This document shows positions 33,310-42,112 of a stretch of DNA of 64,000 bases, piece by piece. A program made the position numbers and the translations under genes. A model generated the notes under the pieces. That model had not been told where the DNA came from and searched no databases. It saw only the letters and a list, made by a program, of their open reading frames with translations. The stretch is from Chitinophagaceae bacterium (GTDB lineage Bacteria > Bacteroidota > Bacteroidia > Chitinophagales > Chitinophagaceae). Numbering within the stretch: the stretch's first letter is position 1; the number at the start of each line of letters is the position of its first letter. Where the stretch lies: NCBI GenBank assembly GCA_017853575.1, contig JAFMJI010000001.1:358529-422528 (forward strand), given 5' to 3'.

Positions 33310-35157
33310 TCAGATTCCAAAAATATTGTTGAGGTAATCTTTTTTTACTTCAACATACAAAGGCTTTCCATCAAAATGGGTTTGGTAATTGAGTAAACGT
33401 GAAAGTTGATCAACAATTTCAAGCATCAATTTATTTTCCAGCTTTACTCCAATTTTTACAGCATGTTTTCTTGCCATGGTTTTAGCAATACGTTCTTTGT
33501 ATGATTGATGCAATGTTGAAGTGCTGGTTTTTACATCCTCCAAAATCATTTCAATAACTGAGCGGTGATTTTCAGTTGGATAATCGGCAGGTGAACCCTG
33601 CAGCACGAAGGTGTGAACACCGAATGGTTCCAGTTGATAGCCCATGTGCAGCAGATCTGGCAAAATCTCATTGATCAACTGATAATCAGAAGGTGAAAAC
33701 TGAATTGTTTGCGGGAAAAGCTCTTGCTGAATTGCAAGTGCCTTGCCAGTCCAACTTGCATTGAACTGTTCAAAAAGTATTTGTTGATGAGCCAACTGCT
33801 GATGAAGGATGGTGATCCCCTTTGGCTGATCAAATACAATAAAAGTCTGATGCAACTGTACGATTCCAGATTCTTCTAAAGGATTCAATGCATCTGGAAC
33901 ACCCTGAATGGAAGCATGGCTTTTTGCTTCTCCGAATTCCAGGGTCTGGTCTACAGAGGATGCAGTTGTAGATCCAGGCTCAAAGAAATCTTTCCAATCG
34001 CGCAGGTTGCTGGTGCTTTCAATTTTATGTGCCTGATGGCGATCAATAAATGATTTATAGAGTCCGCTTGATTTTGTTTCCTCCTGTTTTGAAGAGGTAA
34101 ATGGTTTTGATACAGCCTCCATTTGCTGAATATTGGCATCAAGAGAAAAATCAAGTGCGGGTGCAACGCTGTATTGAGCAAGTGCATGTCGAATAGCAGA
34201 CTTCACAAATGCATAAACGATTTTCTCGTCGTCGAATTTTATTTCCTGTTTGGTTGGATGCACGTTGATGTCTACATGTGCTGGATCAAGATCAATGAAT
34301 ATTGCAAAGAATGGAAAATTATTCGCCGGTAATAACTCTTCATAAGCACTGAACACCGCGTGATTGAGATATGCATTCTTTATAAAGCGGTTGTTCACAA
34401 ACAAGTATTGATCGCCACGCGTTTTTTTTGCGGTTTCTGGTTTTCCAATAAATCCATGTATATCCAGGTAATCCGTTTTTTCTGCAACCTGAACCAACTT
34501 GGTTGTGTAACTGTTTCCCATCAACTGAATAATTCTTTGCTTCAGAGAACCTGCATCCAAATGAAACATTTCCTGCCCGTTACTGGTGAGGTTAAAATTG
34601 ATTTCTGGAAATGATAAGGCCACATGGATGAATTCATCGGTGATGTGTTTCAATTCAACCGGATTGCTTTTCAAAAAATTTCTTCTTGCAGGAACATTGA
34701 AAAAAAGATTTTTCATGGCGATCGATGTACCATTCTCACAAACACATGGTTCCTGCCTTAGAGTTTTGCTGTTTTCAATTTCAATTTCTGTGCCAATTTC
34801 ATCCTCCGCACGTTTTGTCTTCAAGATCACCTGGGCAACTGAAGCAATCGAAGCAAGGGCTTCACCACGGAATCCCATGGTTTTTATCTTATAGATATCG
34901 TCGATTGATTGGATCTTGGATGTTGCATGTCGCTCAAAAGCGTTTCTCGCATCAGTGTCAGACATTCCCTTTCCGTTATCAACGACTTGAATCAATGATT
35001 TTCCTGCATCCTGAATAATAAGATGAACATGGGTGGCACCGGCATCTACAGCATTCTCAAGCAATTCTTTTACAGCGCTGGAAGGGCGTTGTATAACTTC
35101 TCCTGCAGCAATTTGATTTGCTATATTAGGGGGCAATAAATGTATCAAATCAGGCAT
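33310..35157 (-). CDS. mutL: DNA mismatch repair protein MutL
   Basis: A 615-residue GHKL ATPase that links MutS to downstream repair factors. N-terminal motifs are ELLENAVDAGATHV, DNGKGMS, the ATP lid TMGFRGEALASIASV and FNVPARRNFLKS. The C-terminal dimerisation domain covers about 430-615. I do not see the endonuclease motif DQHAxxER, but AHQQILFEQF sits in the equivalent place, so nicking activity is uncertain. Convergent with dacB; divergent from the GH3 fusion gene. Confidence 0.96.
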   Translation of the reverse strand: MPDLIHLLPPNIANQIAAGEVIQRPSSAVKELLENAVDAGATHVHLIIQDAGKSLIQVVDNGKGMSDTDARNAFERHATSKIQSIDDIYKIKTMGFRGEALASIASVAQVILKTKRAEDEIGTEIEIENSKTLRQEPCVCENGTSIAMKNLFFNVPARRNFLKSNPVELKHITDEFIHVALSFPEINFNLTSNGQEMFHLDAGSLKQRIIQLMGNSYTTKLVQVAEKTDYLDIHGFIGKPETAKKTRGDQYLFVNNRFIKNAYLNHAVFSAYEELLPANNFPFFAIFIDLDPAHVDINVHPTKQEIKFDDEKIVYAFVKSAIRHALAQYSVAPALDFSLDANIQQMEAVSKPFTSSKQEETKSSGLYKSFIDRHQAHKIESTSNLRDWKDFFEPGSTTASSVDQTLEFGEAKSHASIQGVPDALNPLEESGIVQLHQTFIVFDQPKGITILHQQLAHQQILFEQFNASWTGKALAIQQELFPQTIQFSPSDYQLINEILPDLLHMGYQLEPFGVHTFVLQGSPADYPTENHRSVIEMILEDVKTSTSTLHQSYKERIAKTMARKHAVKIGVKLENKLMLEIVDQLSRLLNYQTHFDGKPLYVEVKKDYLNNIFGI

Positions 35158-35226
35158 GAAACAAATTCCAATTCGATGATTGATTAGTTGTAACTTAAGC
35201 CTGCAAATGTAACAAAACCGAACGGT

Positions 35227-38118
35227 ATGTTTTTGAGAAAATCAACCCTGGCTAGCCTGTTTTTACTCTGTGCAGCCATCAGTCAGGCGCAAGATGCCAT
35301 GAAGTGGGCAGACAGTATTTTTAGAACCTTGAGTACAGATGAAAAAATTGCCCAACTGATCATGGTTCGACTATCTTCTATCGACACGAGAACCAGAATA
35401 GTAAGTTTTTACGATACCACTGTTGAACGTGACATCAAAAAATACAATATTGGTGGAATTTGTCTCTTTCAAGGAGGACCAGTCAAACAAGCCAACCTTG
35501 TCAACTATTTTCAATCCATTGCAAAAACACCCATCTTGATTGCAATCGATGGTGAAACAGGGTTGGGTATGAGGATGGACAGTGTCTACAATCTGCCAAA
35601 GATGATGATGCTCGGGGCACTCAGGGATTCATCAGTAGTGTATAGATATGGACAGTGGGTTGCGGAGCAATGTAAACTGTCAGGTATTCAGGTAAATTTT
35701 GCACCAGTTGCTGATGTAAACAACAATCCCAATAATCCAGTAATCAACGACCGTTCTTTTGGTGAAAATAAATACAAGGTTGCGTCTCTTGCCATCCAAT
35801 ATATGTTGGGCATGAAAAATGCTGGTATTATGGGAAGCGCAAAACATTTCCCAGGACATGGCGACGTGGATGTGGATTCACATTTGGCAGCACCCCTGAT
35901 CAGCAAATCAAGAAATCAATTGGACAGTCTGGAGTTGTATCCATTTAGAAAACTCTTTGATGCAGGGATAGGCAGTGCGATGGTAGGACATTTATTTGTT
36001 CCTTCCATTGACACATCATCCAACCATGTTACCTCTATTTCTTCAAATGCTGTAACAGGTTTATTGAAAGGAGAAATGGGATTTAAAGGAATCACTTTTA
36101 CGGATGCGTTGGAAATGAAAGGCGTTGCAGGTGCATTCCCAGATGGTGCAGCAGGCGTTGAATCCCTGATTGCAGGAAATGACATGCTTTGTCTTCCTGG
36201 AGAAGTGGAAAAAGTGATTACCAAGGTAAAACAGGCAATTGCAGATAAGAGAATCAGCTGGAAAGAGATTGACGAGCATGTGATGAAAGTGTTGGAGACA
36301 AAATACATCACTGGACTTGACAAATGGAAACCAGTGAATACTGATCAACTGGCAGAAAAATTAAATGAAAAGAGCAATGCACTGAAACAAGAAATTGCAG
36401 AGAAGACCATTACACTTGGAAAATATGAAGACAAGTCTGCCTTCCCCCTTCAAAAAAATACATCATCAACCTATGCACTGTTGGATATTGGGAAAAATCT
36501 AAATACCCAGTTTGCAGCTGAAATGAGAAAGGCATACAATGCGGATGTTTTCAATTTCGACAACAGTAAATTGGAAAAAGAAGCAGACAGCATTGCAGAT
36601 GTTTTAAAAAGAAATTACACTACCGTTATCATTGCCATTCACGAACTGCCGAGATATACTGCCAATAATTTCAACATGAGCAATGCGGTAGTGAAACTGA
36701 TTCAGGTTGTTTCAAGTGCTAAACCCACGAACCTGATCATATTTGGAAATCCATATGCAGCGAAAAGTTATTGTGATACCAAGAACATTGTATTGGCATA
36801 TGATGATGATCCCATCACACATACGGTTGCTGCCAAAGTTCTCAAAGGTGAGTTGGGCACTGAAGGCCAGTTACCTGTTACTGTTTGTCCTTCTTTGCCT
36901 TATGGAGCAGGAGTTGAAATAAGAAACAATCCACCATTGGCATCCACTATAAATTTATTGAATGAACAAAAAATTGATTCTATTATCAACGATGCAATAC
37001 AGCAAAAAGCAGCACCAGGCATGGTTTTGCTTGCAGTCAAGGATGGAAAGATCATCATGCAAAAAACCTATGGTTCGATGAGTTATTCAGGTAAGGATAA
37101 AATTTCGCAAGAATCTGTATACGACATGGCTTCTGTTACAAAAATTTGTGCCACCACACTGGCTGTGATGAAATTGTATGATGAAAAGAAAATATCACTG
37201 GAGAAAACTTTGGGAACATATTTACCATGGGTAAGAGGAAGCGACAAAGAAAATCTGTTGATAAAAGATATCCTATTGCATCAGGCTGGGCTAAAAGCAT
37301 GGATTCCTTTTTATAAAGAAATATCGGACAGCGTCAGCATGAAAGCCTTACCAGGGTATTTCAGCAAAACCTCTGATGCTGTTTACGGTGTGAAAGTTGA
37401 CGATTCCCTTTACATGAAAACAGCATGGAGGGATACCATGTACAAAAGAATTGTTACTTCTGGTGTTGATGCAAAGAAAACCTATGTGTACAGTGATAAT
37501 GATTTTATTTTGCTGGGTGAAATTGTAAAGAGTGTTACAGGTTACACATTGGATGAATATGTTTGGAAATATTTTTATCGTCCGCTGGGTTTTAGAAGCA
37601 CTGGATTTAACCCCACACGCTATATCAATAAAAATACCATCGCTCCTACAGAGCAAGATCCATATTTCAGAGAGAGATTGATCAGAGGCTTTGTACATGA
37701 TCCAGGTGCTGCGATGTTTGGAGGTGTATCCGGACATGCAGGTTTGTTCAGCAATGCATATGAAATTGCCGTTTTGATGCAGATGGTATTGAACAAAGGT
37801 GTGATCAATGATAAAAGATTCATCAGTGGAGCGACGATTGATCTATTTACAAAGTATCACAGCGAAATAAGCAGAAGGGGATATGGTTATGACAAACCAG
37901 AAAAAGACAATGCAACCAGAAAAGTGCCCTATCCATCTCTGAGTGTTTCGGCGGATGCATTTGGACATACTGGATTTACCGGGACCTGCACTTGGGCAGA
38001 TCCTCAAACAAATGTTGTCTTTGTATTACTTGCCAACAGGGTTCATCCTACTGCAAAAAATACATTCGGTGATTTAAATGTTAGAGGAAAAGTGATGGAG
38101 GAAGTGTTCATCCGGTAA
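35227..38118 (+). CDS. glycoside hydrolase family 3 / serine hydrolase (beta-lactamase-like) fusion
   Basis: A 963-residue secreted protein (signal MFLRKSTLASLFLLCAAISQ). Residues about 25-375 form a GH3 domain of beta-N-acetylhexosaminidase (NagZ) type with KHFPGHGDVDVDSH and the nucleophile Asp in FTDALEMKGV. A GH3 C-terminal-like linker domain follows to about 560. Residues about 585-960 are a class C beta-lactamase/esterase fold with SVTK in MASVTKICA, YSDN (YxN) and a closing HTGFTG box. It probably acts on peptidoglycan fragments, combining a sugar and a peptide/ester cleavage function; this is inferred from the fusion. Confidence 0.92.
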   Translation: MFLRKSTLASLFLLCAAISQAQDAMKWADSIFRTLSTDEKIAQLIMVRLSSIDTRTRIVSFYDTTVERDIKKYNIGGICLFQGGPVKQANLVNYFQSIAKTPILIAIDGETGLGMRMDSVYNLPKMMMLGALRDSSVVYRYGQWVAEQCKLSGIQVNFAPVADVNNNPNNPVINDRSFGENKYKVASLAIQYMLGMKNAGIMGSAKHFPGHGDVDVDSHLAAPLISKSRNQLDSLELYPFRKLFDAGIGSAMVGHLFVPSIDTSSNHVTSISSNAVTGLLKGEMGFKGITFTDALEMKGVAGAFPDGAAGVESLIAGNDMLCLPGEVEKVITKVKQAIADKRISWKEIDEHVMKVLETKYITGLDKWKPVNTDQLAEKLNEKSNALKQEIAEKTITLGKYEDKSAFPLQKNTSSTYALLDIGKNLNTQFAAEMRKAYNADVFNFDNSKLEKEADSIADVLKRNYTTVIIAIHELPRYTANNFNMSNAVVKLIQVVSSAKPTNLIIFGNPYAAKSYCDTKNIVLAYDDDPITHTVAAKVLKGELGTEGQLPVTVCPSLPYGAGVEIRNNPPLASTINLLNEQKIDSIINDAIQQKAAPGMVLLAVKDGKIIMQKTYGSMSYSGKDKISQESVYDMASVTKICATTLAVMKLYDEKKISLEKTLGTYLPWVRGSDKENLLIKDILLHQAGLKAWIPFYKEISDSVSMKALPGYFSKTSDAVYGVKVDDSLYMKTAWRDTMYKRIVTSGVDAKKTYVYSDNDFILLGEIVKSVTGYTLDEYVWKYFYRPLGFRSTGFNPTRYINKNTIAPTEQDPYFRERLIRGFVHDPGAAMFGGVSGHAGLFSNAYEIAVLMQMVLNKGVINDKRFISGATIDLFTKYHSEISRRGYGYDKPEKDNATRKVPYPSLSVSADAFGHTGFTGTCTWADPQTNVVFVLLANRVHPTAKNTFGDLNVRGKVMEEVFIR

Positions 38119-38148
38119 CCGTTGTCAGTTAACAGTTTACGGTTCAAA
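38113..38148. repeat. degenerate heptamer array at the GH3 fusion 3' end
   Basis: Four to five weak 7-nt units (CGGTAAC, CGTTGTC, AGTTAAC, AGTTTAC and a GGTTCAA remnant). Outer segments AACCGT and ACGGTT are complementary. The stop codon TAA (38116-38118) is inside the first unit. It separates the GH3 fusion from the convergent crtB gene. Confidence 0.7.
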
Positions 38149-38150
38149 GG

Positions 38151-38987
38151 TTAAAGAAGATTCAGTTGTGTTCTAATAACAACTTTCGCTGCTACCCAGG
38201 CTTTGTGATAATTTGGTATCCTGATGCGGTGTTCAAGAATTTTTTGGGGTTGAACAGCTTTGATTTTCTTGAAGAGACTCAAATAATATTTATAAGCGAG
38301 GTACACACCAAATCTCGCATTTAGCGGTAGTTGGACGATTCCTTCATATGCTTTGTCAAAATCATGTTGAATATCGTCTTCAATTTCTTTTTTCATTTCA
38401 TGGGAAAAATCATTGAAATCCACGCCAGGAAAATAAACCCGGTTCAATTGCTGATAATCAGCTTTTACATCGCGTAGAAAATTCACTTTCTGAAATGCAG
38501 CACCGAGTGCCTGAGCACTTGGTTTCAATTGTTCATATTGTTGCTTATTGCCATTGCAAAAAACATACAAGCACATCAAACCAACTACTTCTGCACTTCC
38601 ATATATATATGAAGCATAGCCTTCAGAGTCATAATTTGATTTATTCAAATCAAATTCCATGCTCTTGAAAAATGCTTCAACCAGGTGCAAATCGATATTA
38701 TATCTGTTGACTGTTATTTGAAAGCTATTAAGAATTGGATTTAAACTGATGTTGTCTTTAATAGCATCATAGGTCTGCTTTTTGAAATCTGCCAACAAAT
38801 GTGCTTTGTCATATTGATGAAAAGTATCAACAATCTCATCCGCAAACCTTACAAAACCATATATGTCATAAATAGGTCTTCGTATTTCCTTATGCAATAG
38901 CTTTATTGCACTGCTGAAAGAAGTGCTGTATCTGGCAGTTGTGATTTTACTGCACTCATGTGAAACGCTATGGAACAAGTCGATCAT
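38151..38987 (-). CDS. crtB: phytoene/squalene synthase family protein
   Basis: A 278-residue prenyl synthase that joins two geranylgeranyl diphosphates to phytoene, the first carotenoid-specific step. The two Asp-rich Mg-binding motifs are visible: RFADEIVDTF (DExxD) at about 47-56 and NFLRDVKADYQQ in the second half. YGSAEVVGLMCLYVF is the conserved central helix. It is last of the minus-strand group sigma-crtI-crtB, 85 bp after crtI. No cyclase or hydroxylase gene is present in the window. Confidence 0.93.
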   Translation of the reverse strand: MIDLFHSVSHECSKITTARYSTSFSSAIKLLHKEIRRPIYDIYGFVRFADEIVDTFHQYDKAHLLADFKKQTYDAIKDNISLNPILNSFQITVNRYNIDLHLVEAFFKSMEFDLNKSNYDSEGYASYIYGSAEVVGLMCLYVFCNGNKQQYEQLKPSAQALGAAFQKVNFLRDVKADYQQLNRVYFPGVDFNDFSHEMKKEIEDDIQHDFDKAYEGIVQLPLNARFGVYLAYKYYLSLFKKIKAVQPQKILEHRIRIPNYHKAWVAAKVVIRTQLNLL

Positions 38988-39072
38988 AGAGGAGCTATCT
39001 AATGAAGATAAATCATTTAAATGAATTTGTTTTTGCTTTTGGTTATGAGATTCAATTGATAAATTTTATAGA

Positions 39073-40554
39073 TCATTTTTTCTGATACTCCTTATCAATA
39101 AGTTTCGCAACCACTTCCCCACTGATCAAACTGGGTGGCACTCCCGGTCCGGGCACTGTTAATTGACCTGTATAATATAGGTTATTAACCTTTTTACTTT
39201 TACAAGATGGTCTCAAAATTGCAGTTTGCAGCAATGTGCTTGCAAGTCCATATGCATTTCCCTTGAAAGCATTGTAGTCTTGAATAAACTCTTTGGTACA
39301 ATATGTTTTTTTGAAGACAAGATGTTCTTTGATATCGTATCCGGTTTTTTCCTTAAAGCGGACACATATCATATTTAAGTATTTTTCTCTCAAAGCTTCA
39401 TCATCGCCATCTAATCCAGCTGCAATCGGTATTAAAAAAAACAAATTATCACAACCTTCAGGTGCATGAGTGGTATCAGTGATTGAAGTCGAGCTTAAAT
39501 AAAACAAAGGTGTGTCTGGCCATTTTGGATCAGTGTAAATATCTTTTCCGTGTTGATCAAATGGAACATCAAAGAATAGCGTATGGTGCAAGATGCCTTC
39601 TACTTTTTTATTAACACCAAGATAATAAATCAGCGATCCGGGCGCCATCAACCTTGAATCCCAATATTTTTTTGAATAAGACTGATATGTTTTATCCAAC
39701 AATGAAGATTCAATAAAATGATAATCAGCTGCACCAACTACTACATCTGCATGAAACTTTTTTCCATCATCACTTAAAACCTGTGAAGCATTGGCATTGA
39801 TGACATCTATTTTACAAACATTGGTGTTGAAATGAAATGTTACACCCATTTCCTTTGCCAATCGATACATACCTTGAACAACCTGATGCATACCTCCTTC
39901 TGGGTACCAAGTACCTAACTTGATATCGGCATAATTCATCAAACTATAGAGCGCTGGAGTGTTTTCAGGAAGGGCTCCTAAAAACAAAACAGGAAACTCC
40001 ATCAACTGTCTGATCTTTGGGTGTTTGAAAAACTTTGCAATATGCGATTTGATGTTGTTGAATACATCCAACCTGAAAATCCCCTTCATTAAATCAATGT
40101 CAATGAATTCTGTCCAGGAAAGACTTGGCTTGTAAACCAGCTTATTCACTCCTACTTTGTACTTGTATGCAGCCTCTTCCATGAATTTGTCCAACTGCTC
40201 ACCAGCACCAGGCTCCAGTTCATCGAAAAGATTTTTTAATTGCTCGTAATCTGATGGAATGTCCATGAATCCATCATCCCAATAAATTCTGTAAGAGGGT
40301 GATAATCTTTTTAATGTGTAATAATCAGTAACATTTTTACCAAAGGAGTTGAAATACCGTTCAAAAACATCGGGCATCCAATACCAACTCGGACCCATAT
40401 CGAAAGAGAATCCTTCTTCAGAAAAAAATCTGCTGCGGCCTCCGGGTTGATCATGTTTTTCTAGAACATGTACTTCCCAACCAGCTTGGGCAAGAAAAGT
40501 TGCAGAGGAAAGTCCGGCGTAACCGCTTCCTATTACTATAGCTTTTTTGGACAC
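39073..40554 (-). CDS. crtI: phytoene desaturase (CrtI family)
   Basis: A 493-residue FAD-dependent desaturase/isomerase converting phytoene to a coloured polyene such as lycopene. It has the N-terminal dinucleotide fold KAIVIGSGYAGLSSATFLA, then HDQPGGRSRFF. The bacterial-type desaturase signature at the C-terminus is LYYTGQLTVPGPGVPPSLIS. The start is GTG 40554, 14 bp after the sigma-factor stop, so it is probably co-transcribed with the sigma gene. Number of desaturation steps cannot be told from sequence. Confidence 0.95.
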   Translation of the reverse strand: MSKKAIVIGSGYAGLSSATFLAQAGWEVHVLEKHDQPGGRSRFFSEEGFSFDMGPSWYWMPDVFERYFNSFGKNVTDYYTLKRLSPSYRIYWDDGFMDIPSDYEQLKNLFDELEPGAGEQLDKFMEEAAYKYKVGVNKLVYKPSLSWTEFIDIDLMKGIFRLDVFNNIKSHIAKFFKHPKIRQLMEFPVLFLGALPENTPALYSLMNYADIKLGTWYPEGGMHQVVQGMYRLAKEMGVTFHFNTNVCKIDVINANASQVLSDDGKKFHADVVVGAADYHFIESSLLDKTYQSYSKKYWDSRLMAPGSLIYYLGVNKKVEGILHHTLFFDVPFDQHGKDIYTDPKWPDTPLFYLSSTSITDTTHAPEGCDNLFFLIPIAAGLDGDDEALREKYLNMICVRFKEKTGYDIKEHLVFKKTYCTKEFIQDYNAFKGNAYGLASTLLQTAILRPSCKSKKVNNLYYTGQLTVPGPGVPPSLISGEVVAKLIDKEYQKK

Positions 40555-40568
40555 AGTGGAAAGGTAAA

Positions 40569-41069
40569 TTAAAACTTACTGATTTCTTCTTTCAACAATC
40601 TTCTGGCAAAGTGGATTCTGCTTTTAATGGTACCCAAGGGTTCATTCAACATTACAGCGATCTCGTGGTATTTATACCCTTCGAAATAGAGCATGAATGG
40701 TTGCTTGAACAAAGCAGGTAAATTGTAAACTGCCTTTTCAATATCTTTTATTCTCATGCTGGTCTCTGCAGAATTCGGAACGGCAGATTGATTGTGGTCC
40801 AACAAGAACTCATTCGGTGTATTGTCGAAGATGGTATTTTGTTTTGCTTTTCTGCGGTAATTGTTGATGAAGATGTTACGCATGATGGTATACATCCATG
40901 CTTTGATGTTTGTACCAACATTGTATTTATCCTTGTTCGAGATAGCCCTGAACATGGTCTCTTGCAAAAGGTCTTTTGCAGATTCCTGATCCTTTGTCAA
41001 TGTAATTGCAAAAGGGCGCAGATACTCTGAATTTTGTACCAGCATCATGTTGAATTCCTGCGTAGACAT
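40569..41069 (-). CDS. ECF-type RNA polymerase sigma factor
   Basis: A 166-residue sigma-70 family protein with only regions 2 and 4. Region 2 includes AKDLLQETMFRAISNKDKY and NIKAWMYTIMRNIFINNYRR. Region 4 includes LPALFKQPFMLYFEGYKYHE and the helix-turn-helix LGTIKSRIHFARRLLKEE. No anti-sigma gene is adjacent. It lies between the CarH-like regulator and crtI. The promoter shows a -33 CAAA/TTTG and a -7 TAACTTTA, with palindromes around it. Most likely it drives the carotenoid genes, possibly with its own autoregulation. Confidence 0.92.
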   Translation of the reverse strand: MSTQEFNMMLVQNSEYLRPFAITLTKDQESAKDLLQETMFRAISNKDKYNVGTNIKAWMYTIMRNIFINNYRRKAKQNTIFDNTPNEFLLDHNQSAVPNSAETSMRIKDIEKAVYNLPALFKQPFMLYFEGYKYHEIAVMLNEPLGTIKSRIHFARRLLKEEISKF

Positions 41070-41090
41070 GTTTGTTTAATTTTATTGATG

Positions 41091-41119
41091 TAAAGTTAAA
41101 CATAATAAGTCCGGACAAA
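41091..41119 (-). promoter_or_regulatory. promoter of the sigma-crtI-crtB operon
   Basis: On the minus strand TTTG (41119-41116) is followed after 17 bp by TAACTTTA (41098-41091), close to the TTTG/TAnnTTTG consensus. The 8-bp palindrome GTCCGGAC (41109-41116) overlaps the edge of the -33 box. The predicted leader is short (about 20 nt to the ATG at 41069). Confidence 0.55.
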
Positions 41120-41128
41120 CTAATTTTT

Positions 41129-41156
41129 GTTTAATTATTTTTAAAAATAATTAAAC
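41129..41156. promoter_or_regulatory. perfect 28-bp palindrome, candidate operator
   Basis: GTTTAATTATTTTT is followed directly by its exact complement, with no spacer, making a 28-bp fully symmetric AT-only core. It sits 9 bp upstream of the -33 box of the sigma-factor promoter and 20 bp after the stop of the MerR-B12 regulator. A terminator is less likely, as no T-run follows. Symmetric sites of this length are typical of dimeric or tetrameric MerR-type operators. Confidence 0.55.
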
Positions 41157-41176
41157 AGATCATAAGTGATTGATTT

Positions 41177-42070
41177 CTAATTACTTGAAAGGGAAAGTTG
41201 GTTCACGAAGTCGATGACTTCCTGCAATGAACGCTTGAATTTGACCTGTGGGGGGATCTTGGATTCATACATTGCAGCAACGGGACCAGAGATAACAAAT
41301 GGAACAGTGCCGAATTTTTGAACTGCCTGTGTCATGAACCTTTCGAAGTTAAATTGTCGTGAGGCGGTGGTCATGTGTGTGTAGATGAAGTCGGGCTGTT
41401 TGTATTTAACAACATACGCGACATCAACCAAAGGAACACTTGCTCCGAGGTAGTAAACATCAATGCCTCTGTTCTTTAACAGGTATTGAATAAAGAGAAG
41501 TCCCAACTCATGATATTCTCCATCAGGCATGAAGAGGAGAACACTTTTATTTGATTTGAAAATAGGTTTTACAGATTCGGTTCCAACAATAAGTTTATGA
41601 CGGATGATATTGGAAACCAGGTGTTCTTGTGCTGGGTTGATATGCCCTGTAACCCACAACAGGCCTATTCTTTCCATGAATGGGAAGATATACTGATGGA
41701 TTACTTTTTCAATTCCTTTTGCTTCAATTCTTTCACGCAACAATTGCTCAAACCCATTCAGTTCAATATCTACCATGTATTGTATCATGGTATTTACAAT
41801 TTGTTCCTGTTGGGCATCTGGATTATTAATGCTCAGAATTTTCTCGTTGATCTCCTGATCAGACATTCTATCGATGTGAGAGATTTTGAACCCGTTTTTA
41901 TTGAGCAGGGAGATGTTGAGAATTTTCTTCAGTTCATCATTGCTGTAGTAGCGAATGTTGGTGTCTGTTCTTTGGGGCTTCAGAAAACGATAACGCTGTT
42001 CCCAAATACGTATCGTATGGGCTTTAATGCCGGTAAGATTTTCGAGGTCTTTGATGGTAAAAGCGTTCAT
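41177..42070 (-). CDS. MerR-family regulator with cobalamin-binding domain (CarH/LitR-like)
   Basis: A 297-residue regulator in three parts. The N-terminal MerR winged helix covers 1-70 (FTIKDLENLTGIKAHTIRIWEQRY). A helical B12 cap domain (about 85-165) has the Trp139-x9-Glu149-His150 motif that contacts the upper face of adenosylcobalamin. The Rossmann B12-binding domain has ExHxxG (Glu185, His187, Gly190), His187 being the expected lower cobalt ligand. In Thermus CarH the residue after the Trp is His132, which captures cobalt after photolysis; here it is Val140. The TTG at 42073 precedes ATG 42070, the chosen start. Likely regulates the adjacent sigma/crt operon. Confidence 0.9.
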   Translation of the reverse strand: MNAFTIKDLENLTGIKAHTIRIWEQRYRFLKPQRTDTNIRYYSNDELKKILNISLLNKNGFKISHIDRMSDQEINEKILSINNPDAQQEQIVNTMIQYMVDIELNGFEQLLRERIEAKGIEKVIHQYIFPFMERIGLLWVTGHINPAQEHLVSNIIRHKLIVGTESVKPIFKSNKSVLLFMPDGEYHELGLLFIQYLLKNRGIDVYYLGASVPLVDVAYVVKYKQPDFIYTHMTTASRQFNFERFMTQAVQKFGTVPFVISGPVAAMYESKIPPQVKFKRSLQEVIDFVNQLSLSSN

Positions 42071-42112
42071 CAAAGACTATAACACCAGTTTAGAGGAATT
42101 GTTTAGCCTGGT

